Assembly: GCA_020850785.1 (NCBI GenBank) | Contig: JADZDZ010000073.1 | Span: forward strand, 1 to 39,890 | Direction of reading: 5' to 3' | DNA from: Candidatus Sumerlaeota bacterium | Lineage (GTDB): Bacteria > Sumerlaeota > Sumerlaeia > SLMS01 | DNA length: 39,890 nucleotides | Part shown: piece after piece, positions 15,458 through 24,890 of the stretch | How the letters are laid out: the number at the start of each line of letters is the position of its first letter | Position numbering within the stretch: position 1 is the first letter of the stretch | The notes under the pieces: generated by a model | The model's input: the letters and a program-made list of their open reading frames with translations, nothing else | Database searches by the model: none | What the model was told of the DNA's origin: nothing | Position numbers and translations under genes: made by a program

Positions 15458-15669
15458 TTTCCGATCTTCGCGCGCCTCTCGCGCTCCATCCGCTTGGCCT
15501 TCGGCGCCACATACTGGACATAATACCAAATCCCCGCGCCGAATAGTGGCAGCGCGAGCACGAACACAATCCACAACGCCCGCGCGACGCCGCTGCGAAA
15601 TGTCCGCAGCACATCCGCGATCACCAGAATATCCAGCACGATCACGGCAACGTAGAGCAAGTCATTCAA
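15454..15669 (-). CDS. Small PLDc_N-like membrane protein
   Basis: A 71-residue protein with two hydrophobic helices (about 3-20 and 31-50), the second followed by WYYVQYVAPK and a basic tail. The pattern matches PLDc_N domains (the N-terminal membrane part of cardiolipin synthases, also found alone in small proteins). Function is unknown. Its start overlaps the end of yicC by eight bases, so it is likely translated from the same mRNA. Its stop shares bases with the stop of the convergent peroxiredoxin. Confidence 0.75.
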   Translation of the reverse strand: MNDLLYVAVIVLDILVIADVLRTFRSGVARALWIVFVLALPLFGAGIWYYVQYVAPKAKRMERERRAKIGN

Positions 15670-16531
15670 TGTTCGCTGTCTGCTCCTTCATCGACTCCGC
15701 AAGGTTCTTTAGCTCCAGCACCTGCGTGATGATATCCAGATCGCGCGACTTGCTGCCGATCGTGTTCACCTCGCGCAAAATCTCCTGGTTCAGGAACTCC
15801 AGAGCGCGCCCCTTTCCCTCATCACTTTCGTCGGAAAGAATGTCGTTCAGGCGGGAGAGATGCGCGCGCAGTCGGATGATTTCCTCCTCAATGTCCGCCT
15901 TGTCCGCGAATAGCGCGACCTCCTGTTCCAAACGCCCCGCGTCCAGCGCGGCCCCCTTTGGTCCCAGCAATTCCGCAATGCGCTCCTGCAACTTGTCACG
16001 ATACTTCGCCGCCAGTCCCTGACGTCCGCGATCCACGATTCCAAGCGCCGCCGTCATGCGCTCGTGGATTCCCCGCAGCGCCGCGCGCAGTGCTTCGCCC
16101 TCCCGCCGACGATCCTTCTTCAGTCCCTCCATCGCCGCATGGAACGCCGTGGCGAACAACTTCTGCAGCGCCTCCGTTGCGGCGCTGTCCTGATGAGTCA
16201 CGATGATGCCCGGCACCGTCAGCAGGTGCGCGAGCGACGACGATTCATTCCTATCACGGCAGAATTTTTCAAGCATTCCCAGCAGCGGGCGATTGATGTC
16301 ATAGTGCTCCGCAGCGCCGGGAATCGCGTCGAATCGCGCGGTCAGCACAACCTGCCCGCGGTGAATGCGCTTTTGCAACTCCGCGCGGGCGGAGGGTTCC
16401 GCCGCGCTCAGTTCCGACGGGATTCGCGCGGACACGTCCAGAAAGCGATTGTTGACCGAGCGCAGCTCCACTGTCACCGCGCCCAGGGGCGATTCCGCCC
16501 GTCCTGATCCAAAACCTGTCATGCTGTTCAT
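15662..16531 (-). CDS. yicC: YicC-family endoribonuclease
   Basis: A 289-residue protein starting MNSMTGFGSG, the hallmark of YicC/YloC proteins, and ending with the conserved DUF1732 region (NTIGSKSRDLDI, ELKNLAESMKEQ). YicC proteins are cytoplasmic endoribonucleases involved in RNA turnover. I chose ATG 16531 rather than the adjacent TTG at 16534. It lies 28 bases after the M32 carboxypeptidase gene on the same strand and overlaps the small PLDc_N-like gene, forming a three-gene unit. Confidence 0.95.
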   Translation of the reverse strand: MNSMTGFGSGRAESPLGAVTVELRSVNNRFLDVSARIPSELSAAEPSARAELQKRIHRGQVVLTARFDAIPGAAEHYDINRPLLGMLEKFCRDRNESSSLAHLLTVPGIIVTHQDSAATEALQKLFATAFHAAMEGLKKDRRREGEALRAALRGIHERMTAALGIVDRGRQGLAAKYRDKLQERIAELLGPKGAALDAGRLEQEVALFADKADIEEEIIRLRAHLSRLNDILSDESDEGKGRALEFLNQEILREVNTIGSKSRDLDIITQVLELKNLAESMKEQTANIE

Positions 16532-16559
16532 CAAGGGTTCACCTTCACCGTGGTCTCCG

Positions 16560-18047
16560 CTAGAATTCGTATAGATGTCTATACTTGTTGGTCAGGTGTC
16601 GGATCAGCGCGTCGCAGCTTACGGGCTGTCCCGTGACGCGCTCAATCAGGTCGGCGGCCTCGTGGCGGCGCCCCACCTTGTGGATGTTCGCGCGCAGCCA
16701 TTGCAGGACGGGAGCGAACTGCCCCTGCGCCACCAAATCCCACATTTGCGGCATATCCTTCTCCATCTTCTCCACCAGCATCGCGCAGTAGATGTTTCCC
16801 AAAGTGTAAGTCGGGAAATACCCAAAGGAACCGTAGGCCCAATGCACGTCCTGAAGGCATCCCTTCGAATCGTTTGGCACATCCAGCCCAAGGTACTTCT
16901 TGTACAAGTCATTCCACGCTGCGGGAATGTCGCTCACGGAAAGTTCTCCGCGGAAGATGCGAACCTCCAATTCAAAGCGGATGATCACATGCAGGTTGTA
17001 GCAGATTTCGTCCGCCTCCACGCGGATGAAATCGGGTTCGATGATGTTGATCGCGCGGTAAAACTCCTCCAGCGTCGCGTCGTCGAGTTGGCCGGGGAAA
17101 TACTGCCGCAGGATGGGATAGTAGTGTTTCCAGAACGCCTCGCTCTGGCTGATCCGCACTTCCCAGAAGCGTGATTGCGATTCATGCACGCCAAGGCTGG
17201 GCGCCTCCGCCAACGGTGTGCGCGCATCGGCGGGGTCAAAGCCCTGCTCATACATGGCGTGACCCGCTTCATGAACGGTGCCGAACAACCCATCGAGCAG
17301 TGACGTCTGGCTGTAGCGTGTTGTGATGCGAACGTCGCCATGGCCGAAGTTGGTGCAGAAGGGATGGGGCGCCAAGTCCTGCCGGCCCGCACCCATGTCG
17401 TAGCCGATGTCACGCGCGACGCGCAGCCCAAACTCCCGCGGACGGTCGATGTCCCACTTCTGATCCAGAAACTTTGTGTTCACCTGCGGGCGTGTCTGAA
17501 TCTGCTGAAGCAGTTTCACCGTCGCTTCGCGGAGCGGCTTGAAAATCTTCTCCACCTTGGCGGCCGTCAGCCCGCGCTCATAGTCCGTGGCAAGCGCATC
17601 CCATGGCGTCTCCTGATAGCCCCAGCATTCCGCCGCCTGCTTCTTCAGTTCGATCACGCGCGACAGATGGGGCGCGAAGATCGAAAAATCATTCAGCTTC
17701 CGCGCGCGCGCCCACGCCTCGAACGCCTTCGATTCCTCCAACGACATTTCCTTCACCAAGGTCGCCGGAAGCTTCATGCTGCGGTCGCGTGAGAAGGAAA
17801 GCTCCCGCAGGAAGGCCTCCCGGTCGCCCGACAATTTCTCGCTGCGCGCTTCGCTAATCAGGTCGCCCAGTTCCGGCGCCGTCATGCGCTCGTGGATGAT
17901 GCCGCTCAGCGTGGCCAGTTGCATGCCGCGCGCCGCCGCACCGCGTGGCGGCATGTACACCTGCTGGTCCCAACTCAGCAATGCGGACGCATTTCCAAGG
18001 TCTGAAATCTCGCCGTAGCGCGTCTGGATCTTTTCGAAGGCGTTCAT
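16560..18047 (-). CDS. Metallocarboxypeptidase, M32 (Taq) family
   Basis: A 495-residue protein, the normal length for M32 carboxypeptidases. The zinc site HEAGH lies at 259-263, with the family motifs HPF (228-230) and HESQSRFWE (288-296) in the expected order. These cytoplasmic enzymes remove C-terminal residues from peptides. The start is ATG 18047, divergent from rnd across a 105-bp gap. yicC follows. The call is secure at family level. Confidence 0.95.
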   Translation of the reverse strand: MNAFEKIQTRYGEISDLGNASALLSWDQQVYMPPRGAAARGMQLATLSGIIHERMTAPELGDLISEARSEKLSGDREAFLRELSFSRDRSMKLPATLVKEMSLEESKAFEAWARARKLNDFSIFAPHLSRVIELKKQAAECWGYQETPWDALATDYERGLTAAKVEKIFKPLREATVKLLQQIQTRPQVNTKFLDQKWDIDRPREFGLRVARDIGYDMGAGRQDLAPHPFCTNFGHGDVRITTRYSQTSLLDGLFGTVHEAGHAMYEQGFDPADARTPLAEAPSLGVHESQSRFWEVRISQSEAFWKHYYPILRQYFPGQLDDATLEEFYRAINIIEPDFIRVEADEICYNLHVIIRFELEVRIFRGELSVSDIPAAWNDLYKKYLGLDVPNDSKGCLQDVHWAYGSFGYFPTYTLGNIYCAMLVEKMEKDMPQMWDLVAQGQFAPVLQWLRANIHKVGRRHEAADLIERVTGQPVSCDALIRHLTNKYRHLYEF

Positions 18048-18152
18048 GGGGGACTGTCACCGGTGCGGAAGTTGTGCCTACAATGGGCCTTCCCCGGTGC
18101 AGCGCAAACTGAAAGCGCTTGAGCCACGGCGCCCGGACGGGAAACTGCCGCG

Positions 18153-19340
18153 ATGCAAAAGACACAGCACCATTGGCAGTATATACAGGACGACGCGGCG
18201 CTGAAGGCCGCGTGTGAGGCGATGGCGGGCGCACCCCGCCTCGCGGTGGACACGGAATTCATCGGCGAAACATACTACTACGCAAGGCTTGAACTCCTGC
18301 AGATTTGCGACGGCCGGAACGTCTTCCTCATCGACGCTCCAATGATTCGCGATTTGAAGCCGATCGCGGCGCTCCTCGGCAATTCCTCAACGTTGAAGCT
18401 GTTTCATGCCTCCTCGCAGGACCTCGTGATTCTGGAACGCGCTCTTGGCATTGATTGCACGCCGCTGTTCGACACGCAAATCGCCGCGTCGCTGCTGGGC
18501 TACGGCGCGCAGATTTCCCTCGCGAATCTCGTTCGCGAAATCACGGGGATCGACGTGTCCTCGCGCCACACCACCAGCGACTGGTCCCATCGCCCGCTCA
18601 CAGAGGAGCAACTGGACTACGCGGCGAACGATGTGCTGCACCTGCACGCGATTCATGACAAGCTGGCGGGGGAACTTGCGGCGCGTGGGCGCACCCCGTG
18701 GATGGAGGGGGAGATGCGCGACTTCATCGCCCACGTTTTTTCCGCCGACGAAAAGGGGGACGATGAAATCCATCGGCGAGTGAAGGATTGGATGTCGCTG
18801 AGCGGCCGCGAGCTTGCGATCCTGCGCGAGCTTGCGATCTGGCGCGAGAACATGGCGCGCGAACAGAACCTCCCCCGCCGCAGCGTGGTCACTGATGAGG
18901 GCCTTGTTGAAATGGCGCGCTTCCAACCCGACACGAAGGAGAAGGCGCAGAAACTGCGCCGCGCGAACGCCGGCCAGATCATGCGCCATTTCGCGGCGTT
19001 GCGCGATGCGATCCAGCGCGGCCGCAACGTCCCAAAGGAAAATTGGCCGCGCAAACCGATCGCGCAGAAGACGGAGATTCCCGAAGGCCTCGTTGAGCTG
19101 GCGCTGGCGCTCCTGCGCACCGAAGCAAGACGGCAGGACGTTGCGCCGATGGTCCTCGCCACCACTTCCGAACTGGAGCAGGTCGTCATCCGCCACAGGG
19201 AACCCAACGCGGAGGAACTTCCGCTGCTCCACGGGTGGCGTCGTGACATCGTGGGGCGGAAGATTTTTGATTTGCTTGATGGCAGGATCGCGCTGTACCT
19301 TGACGCCGATGGTGAATTGCGCACCCACGAATTGAAGTAA
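18153..19340 (+). CDS. rnd: Ribonuclease D
   Basis: A 395-residue 3'-5' exoribonuclease. The DEDDy catalytic set is visible: Asp33 and Glu35 (AVDTEFIGET), Asp90 (FHASSQDLVIL), and Tyr156/Asp160 (LDYAANDVLHL). HRDC-type helical regions follow (about 205-290 and beyond). RNase D trims tRNA and other stable RNA 3' ends. The start is ATG 18153 with GGGAAA upstream. The next gene starts one base after its stop, so the two form an operon. Confidence 0.95.
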   Translation: MQKTQHHWQYIQDDAALKAACEAMAGAPRLAVDTEFIGETYYYARLELLQICDGRNVFLIDAPMIRDLKPIAALLGNSSTLKLFHASSQDLVILERALGIDCTPLFDTQIAASLLGYGAQISLANLVREITGIDVSSRHTTSDWSHRPLTEEQLDYAANDVLHLHAIHDKLAGELAARGRTPWMEGEMRDFIAHVFSADEKGDDEIHRRVKDWMSLSGRELAILRELAIWRENMAREQNLPRRSVVTDEGLVEMARFQPDTKEKAQKLRRANAGQIMRHFAALRDAIQRGRNVPKENWPRKPIAQKTEIPEGLVELALALLRTEARRQDVAPMVLATTSELEQVVIRHREPNAEELPLLHGWRRDIVGRKIFDLLDGRIALYLDADGELRTHELK

Positions 19341-19341
19341 C

Positions 19342-19950
19342 TTGCCGAAACAATCAAGGCAGCAGGCGGAGTTCGAGAAGCTTCTGAAGGAGGTCCGCGC
19401 TTGTCGCGTGTGCGAAGCACACCTGCCGCTCGGCCCGCGCCCAACGCTTCGCGCGAAGCCCTCCGCCCGTGTTCTGATCGTCGGTCAGGCACCCGGCACG
19501 AAGGTTCACAAGACCGGCATCCCGTGGAATGATCCTTCCGGTGATCGGTTGCGCGAATGGTTGGGCGTCTCGCGCGAGGAATTCTATGACGAAAGAAAAA
19601 TCGCGATCATCCCCATGGGCTTTTGCTATCCGGGAAGAGGAAAGAGCGGCGACAATCCGCCGCGCAAGGAGTGCGCGCCGCTGTGGTTTGATCGCCTGCT
19701 TGCGGGACTCCCCAACATCAGGCTCGTGATCCTGATTGGCCAGTATGCCCAGGCGTGGCACCTGAAGGAGCGGAGGAAAGCCACGCTGACGGAAACGGTG
19801 CGCGCGTGGAAGGAGTACGCTCCGCGCTACTTTCCCCTTCCGCATCCTTCACCGCGAAACGGTTTCTGGTTCCGAAGGCACGCATGGTTTGGGGAGGAAG
19901 TGATCCCCGAATTGCGCCGTCGTTTTCACGAGGCCCTGAAGGCGCGCTGA
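19342..19950 (+). CDS. Uracil-DNA glycosylase family protein with four-Cys cluster
   Basis: A 202-residue protein of the uracil-DNA glycosylase superfamily. Motif 1 is GQAPGTKVHKTGIPW (48-62) and motif 2 is HPSPRN near the C terminus. Cys21, Cys24, Cys95 and Cys111 match the spacing of the [4Fe-4S] ligands in family 4-like enzymes (C-x2-C and two Cys 16 apart). It probably excises uracil or a related damaged base. The start is TTG 19342, one base after the rnd stop; no ATG is available. Motif 1 lacks the usual acidic residues after GxAPG, so its subfamily and substrate are uncertain. Confidence 0.8.
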   Translation: MPKQSRQQAEFEKLLKEVRACRVCEAHLPLGPRPTLRAKPSARVLIVGQAPGTKVHKTGIPWNDPSGDRLREWLGVSREEFYDERKIAIIPMGFCYPGRGKSGDNPPRKECAPLWFDRLLAGLPNIRLVILIGQYAQAWHLKERRKATLTETVRAWKEYAPRYFPLPHPSPRNGFWFRRHAWFGEEVIPELRRRFHEALKAR

Positions 19951-19976
19951 TGAACTCCGCGGGAATCCATCAGCCG

Positions 19977-21461
19977 TCAACTCTCCTCCACCCTCACACC
20001 CATGCTTCGCAGCGTGTCAAACCATCCGGGGAAGCTCTTGCTGACGTGCTCCGCACCGTGGATGCGCAGCCCCAATTGGCAGCGAAGCGCCACAATGCTC
20101 AGCAGCATGATGACGCGATGATCGCCGCGGCCATCCACATCGAGTCCCCCGCGAAAGCCCTGCGGCGCGCCCCACACATGAATCGTGTCGGGATCGTCGG
20201 TCGGTTCGTAGTAGAGCGCCTTTTCAACGGGCCGTGGTTTTTCGTCGTCGGCTGAAAGCAATGTTTCGCGCACCTTGCGCAGTTCATCAATCGGTTCGCG
20301 AACGCGGTCGCATTCCTTGAACTGGAGGTTGCGAATCTGCACGAAGCGCGATTCCCCCTCCGCCACCATGGCCGCGCCCATCATCGCCAGCACCGCATCG
20401 GTGCACAGGTCGCCATTCACCGATGCGCCTTTCAGCGCCGCCGGTGATTCGATGCGCAGTGACGGACCAGCCGTGCCGGCGCCTTCAAGTTCCGTGATGG
20501 TGCAGCCCATGCGGCGATAGAACGGGACGCATTCCTTCTCCCCCTGTTCGTCCTGATACAATCGCGACACGGTGATTGCGCTGCCGGGCACGGCGGCCAC
20601 AGCGCCAAGAATCGCCGAGGAACCGGGCCAATCGCCGTTCGTCTGCCAATCAACCGCGCGAAAAACCTGCCCGCGATTGATGGAATGTTCGTCGCGATCA
20701 TTGGAAGAACCGACCGACACCCCCGCGTTTTGCAGCACGAACCGTGTTGTTTCAATCAGCGGCAGTGACTTCAAGTTCCCCGTCACCTGAATGCGCAAAT
20801 TTTCGTCAAGCAGCGGCGCCAGAAACAACAGCGCGCTCGTGAACTGGCTGCTGACGCCACCATGAACGGTGATCGTGAAGGGATCATCCGCGCCAAGCCC
20901 CTGCTCCTTGCGCTTCGCGGCGATGTGGGCCTTGATGCGATCCCGCCCGCCTTTCAGCGTGATCGGCAGCAGACCTTCCCCGCCGCGATATTCCACCTCC
21001 ACGCCGAGCTGCTTGAGCGCCTCAATGAGGTCGATGTTGGGGCGCTTGCCCAGAGAGTCGTGATGATCCGTTACCCACGTCACCTGCGGCAGCAGCGCGC
21101 TGACCGCCAGCAACATGCGGAACACCGCACCGGCGTTTCCCGGATTGAGCGGCTGCGCCGGGTTCACCAACCTTGGACGCGAACCAAAGCCATGAATTTC
21201 GAGGCGGTTTATCCGCGCCGCATTTTCAACCGTGTAATCAATCGTTTCGCCCGTGGCGGTCTTCGCCTCAATGCTGGCGCCCATCCCCCGGCAACAACGC
21301 ACAAGCGCCACCGCATCATCCTGCACCGCAGGGCGATGAACAACGCTGCGTCCCTCCGCCAAGCAGCTTACCAGCACATAACGCGTGGTGTAATTCTTGG
21401 ACGATGGCGGATCGATGGTGCCGCGAAGCGGTTGGGCGGGTGGAAAGACGTGCGCTATCAT
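19977..21461 (-). CDS. aroA: 3-phosphoshikimate 1-carboxyvinyltransferase (EPSP synthase)
   Basis: About 494 residues from ATG 21461, where family similarity begins; TTG 21527 would add 22 residues with no family match. EPSP synthase joins shikimate-3-phosphate and PEP in aromatic amino acid synthesis. Recognisable elements in order: SSKNYTTR near the N terminus (usual form GSKSxxxR, with Lys and Arg kept), PGNAGAVFR, GGVSSQF, GDWPGSSA, CTDAV, KECDR and GDHR. It is longer than typical ~430-residue enzymes because of added loops. The altered first motif (Ser to Asn next to the key Lys) is unusual. It converges on the glycosylase gene with a 26-bp gap. Confidence 0.85.
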   Translation of the reverse strand: MIAHVFPPAQPLRGTIDPPSSKNYTTRYVLVSCLAEGRSVVHRPAVQDDAVALVRCCRGMGASIEAKTATGETIDYTVENAARINRLEIHGFGSRPRLVNPAQPLNPGNAGAVFRMLLAVSALLPQVTWVTDHHDSLGKRPNIDLIEALKQLGVEVEYRGGEGLLPITLKGGRDRIKAHIAAKRKEQGLGADDPFTITVHGGVSSQFTSALLFLAPLLDENLRIQVTGNLKSLPLIETTRFVLQNAGVSVGSSNDRDEHSINRGQVFRAVDWQTNGDWPGSSAILGAVAAVPGSAITVSRLYQDEQGEKECVPFYRRMGCTITELEGAGTAGPSLRIESPAALKGASVNGDLCTDAVLAMMGAAMVAEGESRFVQIRNLQFKECDRVREPIDELRKVRETLLSADDEKPRPVEKALYYEPTDDPDTIHVWGAPQGFRGGLDVDGRGDHRVIMLLSIVALRCQLGLRIHGAEHVSKSFPGWFDTLRSMGVRVEES

Positions 21462-21630
21462 TTGCGGAGGGTTGGCTCGGTTGAGATCACGGGCCACAGC
21501 AGACGTCCCCTCCGATGCCGGGGTCAATGGCCCCGGTTAACCTTTGACCACCACGGCAGCGCTCCCTTTGATGTCCAATCGTGAATTCGCCGGGTGATTT
21601 CCACGCGGCAAAACTTCCGGGAAGCATTGC

Positions 21631-22803
21631 GTGGCACTGCAAGCCTATCAGTCGCTCCAGCCCATCCCCATCGCGCTGCGCCTGCCGCCGCGCCCGCGCA
21701 TCCTCGTGGTTGCGAACGCGCTGAAGGAAACGCTGGGCGTGAAGCTCGCCCGCAGGAGCCTTCAGCTGGGAACCGAAGTCGGTGGTGGCAGCGTATCCCA
21801 GGGGCTTTGCGTCACCGATGGGGGCGACGGATTTCTGGAGGCTTTCGGCGACATCCATCCGGGGCGCCGCATCCGCTTCCTTTGCGCTGATCCCCTCGGC
21901 CAGCCGGTGCTGGCGGAATTCATCCATCATCAATCGTCGCTGACAGCCATTATCGAAATGGCCCGTTGCTGCGGCCTGCATCTTGTTCCGCAGGAACGAC
22001 GCGACATCATGCGCGCCAGTTCCGCCGGCCTTGGCGAGGTCATCTTCCACGCGCTTGTGCTTGGCGCGCGCGAACTGCACATCGGCATCGGCGGTTCCGC
22101 CACCTGCGACGGTGGGATCGGCATGATGATGCGCTTGCAGCAACTTGTCTTCGGGCAGCGCCGCGACCGCGACCACGTGGCCGCCGACCTGTCGCGTCCG
22201 CCACAGTTGATGCTGGGGCGGTTGATCGAGCGCCTGCGCGGCCTGAACATTGTTGTCTACTCGGACGTCTCCAACCCGCTGTTGGGCGACGCGGGGACGG
22301 CAAAAACCTTCGCGCGACAGAAGGGCGCGAGCGATGCGGACATCATCCAACTTGAGCAGGGGATGACGATCTGGGCGGACGAAATCGAGCGCCAGACAGG
22401 CACGCGGCTGAGGGAGCTTCCCGGTGCGGGAGCGGCGGGCGGTGTTGGCTTCGCGCTGGCCGCGCTTGGTGCGCGTTTGAAGGACGGCGCGGAGGAATTT
22501 TGCCGCATCCTTCGTCTGAACGAACATCTGGCATCGTGTGATGGCATCATCACCTGCGAAGGGAAGTTTGACGAGACCAGCTTCCGCGGCAAGGCGCCCT
22601 ACCACGTGGCAAAGGCCGCTGTTGCTGCGGGTCGCCGCGCGATGATCGCCTGCGCGCTTGCCGATGCGGAGTCCGTGCAGCGTGCCCTCGACGAAGGCAT
22701 CCGCGTTGTCACCTTCGCGGACGAGAATGCACGGGCACGCACATCCGACGCCTTCGTTGGCCTTCATCAGGCCGCCACCGCCTACGTGCGCAATCAAGCC
22801 TGA
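21631..22803 (+). CDS. Glycerate kinase (GarK/GlxK family)
   Basis: A 390-residue type I glycerate kinase, phosphorylating D-glycerate with ATP. The family landmarks are ANALKETLG (the usual SFKGSL region), SSAGLGEVI, GIGGSATCDGG, LPGAGAAGGVGF, and TCEGKFDETSFRGKAP. The start is GTG 21631 with GGGAAG six bases upstream; the next in-frame Met is far inside the domain. About 15 extra residues precede the domain. It diverges from aroA and converges on the DUF6259-like gene with a 19-bp gap. Confidence 0.92.
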   Translation: MALQAYQSLQPIPIALRLPPRPRILVVANALKETLGVKLARRSLQLGTEVGGGSVSQGLCVTDGGDGFLEAFGDIHPGRRIRFLCADPLGQPVLAEFIHHQSSLTAIIEMARCCGLHLVPQERRDIMRASSAGLGEVIFHALVLGARELHIGIGGSATCDGGIGMMMRLQQLVFGQRRDRDHVAADLSRPPQLMLGRLIERLRGLNIVVYSDVSNPLLGDAGTAKTFARQKGASDADIIQLEQGMTIWADEIERQTGTRLRELPGAGAAGGVGFALAALGARLKDGAEEFCRILRLNEHLASCDGIITCEGKFDETSFRGKAPYHVAKAAVAAGRRAMIACALADAESVQRALDEGIRVVTFADENARARTSDAFVGLHQAATAYVRNQA

Positions 22804-22822
22804 CGCCGGGCTCCCGGTTTCG

Positions 22823-24889
22823 CTATTTCCCCTGAAGAAAATCCTCGTCGAAAAACATTTCCTTGTGCGGTGGACCGGAGGAGCCGGGAAGCATTTTCAC
22901 GTCAAGACCGCCGATAATGTTTTCCTTCGCGACGCGGAACAACAATCCTCCCCCGCTGATCTGCGCATCACCCTCCGTCACGGACTTCTCCGACCAGTTG
23001 GCGATGATCTCCACGCCGCCATCGTACACCAACCGCGTCACACCCGTGGTCGCGCGTTCATCGTCGAAGCGAATGATCCGCTGCCCGAACGCCGCGCCGC
23101 GCACCACGCGCTGGATTTCCGCCACGCGATTCAATTGCTCCACGTTGCCGAGAATCAGGTCATACGACATTTCATAACCCAGCGCGAGGTTGTGAATCAG
23201 CGTTCTCCGGTCATGCACCATCGCCTCCGGTGCAAGGTTGTGCGCGTAGAAGGCCACCTGCGCGCCCGCCATCACCTGCGCCAGCGGATACGGACGCCAA
23301 CAATCATCCGGCAGCTTCGGCTGCTCCCAATCGAGCAGCATGTTTCCGCACATTCCCGCCGCGCTTTCCGCAATTCGATCCCAGCCACCTTCCACATAAA
23401 GCGGAAGATGCGCCGCCGCCACCGTGGCGTTTTCCGCCAAGCGATGATTGTATGCGAAGGGATGCTGCTCACTCGCATTCCCGTCATACATCCAGCCGCG
23501 CGCGCCCACCTGATCCTCAAACAACAAATCGGAGGGCACCCGCGTCCGGAAATCCTCATAGGTCTCCAGCAATCTTTTCTTCACGAGGTGATGCGACGGA
23601 CTGACAACAACACCCGATCGCTCGCCGTATTTTTCACGTCGCAGCGAGCCGTGCTCGTCCCGCGCGATCACGTCCTCTCCCAGCGCCTGCATCGTTTCGC
23701 TGTCCTCCTGCCACCACGTTGGATTCGTGTATGGCATCACCATGTGGCCGTGCGCGCGCGCATCCCGTGCGAAGGCCGCAAGGTCCTCCGTCGTGCCGAA
23801 CTTCGCTTCGGGCGGCAGGTAGTCGGGATAGTGCGAATCATGGCCGCCGCGCATGTATGCCGCCAAATGCAGGATCGCGGGATGCGGAACCTGCGCCAGG
23901 AGGCTTCTCTGTTTCAGCGTGCTCGCGTCGTCGCGCCAAAGCGGATACTTCACCAGCACGCTGCGTGACACCGCGTCAGCCTTTCCCTTCAGCTTGTCCC
24001 GCAGCGTGGGAAATTTCCGCGACGCGCCCTCGCGCCAGTGCTGCTGCGCCGATTCGACGACCGTCTTTCCAACGTACCAGACGACGTCCTCGGAAACAAA
24101 ACTTTCCGCAGAGGCACCCTTCTCAAGACGAAGTTCATTTCGATAGTGGGTGATCGGAGTCCGCGAACGATTACTTCCTCCACCGTTTGCAATCACCATC
24201 GTCGTGCGTCGATCCATCGGCGGATGATCGCGCAGCGGCGTGAAGATCGCCAAGGTGTCATCTTTCGTCTCAAACCAGACGAAATTCGTGAAGAGTGATG
24301 GGTAATCGCCAACGTACTGTCGCGGCCTATCGAAGAACTTCTCCGTCAGCACAATGCCGTTGCGATGGGGGACCACGGCCTGCCGCAGCGCATCGCTGTC
24401 GAAGGCCACATGGGCAGGAAACCGCACGGTGCCGAGGGGCGCGTCCTCCCGTGGGATGTAGGCGAAACGGGACACAACGCGCGGCGCATCATCGTCGAAC
24501 GACAACGTCACCATCACATTGAAGTCCGGCCCATCATCCGTCCAGGAGTAGGATAGCACCAGCTCATCGGCCGCGTCGCGACGCCGCGTGGTGTAGGCGA
24601 ATTTCCGCTTTTCGTTGGTGCTGGAAAAATTCCACGATTCGATCGTGCGGCCATCGACGAGATCGATGCTCCAGAGCGCCGTCTCGCGATGAACGCTCAG
24701 CATCGACCCGCGCGCGGCGCTCAGCGCGCGAAGGCTGCCGTTTCCCGCATTGAACCGCGCGGTGCAGCCCCGTTGCGTCGTGACGAAGATCGAGCCGTCC
24801 TTCGCGAGGATTTCCGCGCCGCAGGATGCCGCCGCCAGCAGGCACGCCAGCAGCGCAACGACGTGTCGCAGCGTCCCGCGCGAAGTCAC
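22823..24889 (-). CDS. Secreted DUF6259-like protein (probable glycoside hydrolase fold)
   Basis: A 688-residue exported protein. The N terminus (LRHVVALLACLLAAASC) is a signal peptide; AASC at 20-23 could be a lipobox, but Ala at -3 is weak, so cleavage type is open. The N-terminal ~300 residues look like a beta-rich sugar-mutarotase-like domain. A TIM-barrel-like region follows (VKYPLWRDDAS, HDSHYPDYLPPEAKFG, VMPYTNPTWW, LLFEDQVGARGWMYD), a pattern I associate with DUF6259. Acidic residues in LLFEDQ are catalytic candidates. The substrate is unknown. The start is GTG 24889, one base after the pepF stop, at the end of the long minus-strand operon. Confidence 0.7.
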   Translation of the reverse strand: MTSRGTLRHVVALLACLLAAASCGAEILAKDGSIFVTTQRGCTARFNAGNGSLRALSAARGSMLSVHRETALWSIDLVDGRTIESWNFSSTNEKRKFAYTTRRRDAADELVLSYSWTDDGPDFNVMVTLSFDDDAPRVVSRFAYIPREDAPLGTVRFPAHVAFDSDALRQAVVPHRNGIVLTEKFFDRPRQYVGDYPSLFTNFVWFETKDDTLAIFTPLRDHPPMDRRTTMVIANGGGSNRSRTPITHYRNELRLEKGASAESFVSEDVVWYVGKTVVESAQQHWREGASRKFPTLRDKLKGKADAVSRSVLVKYPLWRDDASTLKQRSLLAQVPHPAILHLAAYMRGGHDSHYPDYLPPEAKFGTTEDLAAFARDARAHGHMVMPYTNPTWWQEDSETMQALGEDVIARDEHGSLRREKYGERSGVVVSPSHHLVKKRLLETYEDFRTRVPSDLLFEDQVGARGWMYDGNASEQHPFAYNHRLAENATVAAAHLPLYVEGGWDRIAESAAGMCGNMLLDWEQPKLPDDCWRPYPLAQVMAGAQVAFYAHNLAPEAMVHDRRTLIHNLALGYEMSYDLILGNVEQLNRVAEIQRVVRGAAFGQRIIRFDDERATTGVTRLVYDGGVEIIANWSEKSVTEGDAQISGGGLLFRVAKENIIGGLDVKMLPGSSGPPHKEMFFDEDFLQGK

Positions 24890-24890
24890 C

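Noticed and set aside
21487..22797. A 436-codon minus-strand frame opposite glycerate kinase
   Set aside because: Antisense shadow; the plus-strand protein carries all glycerate kinase motifs.
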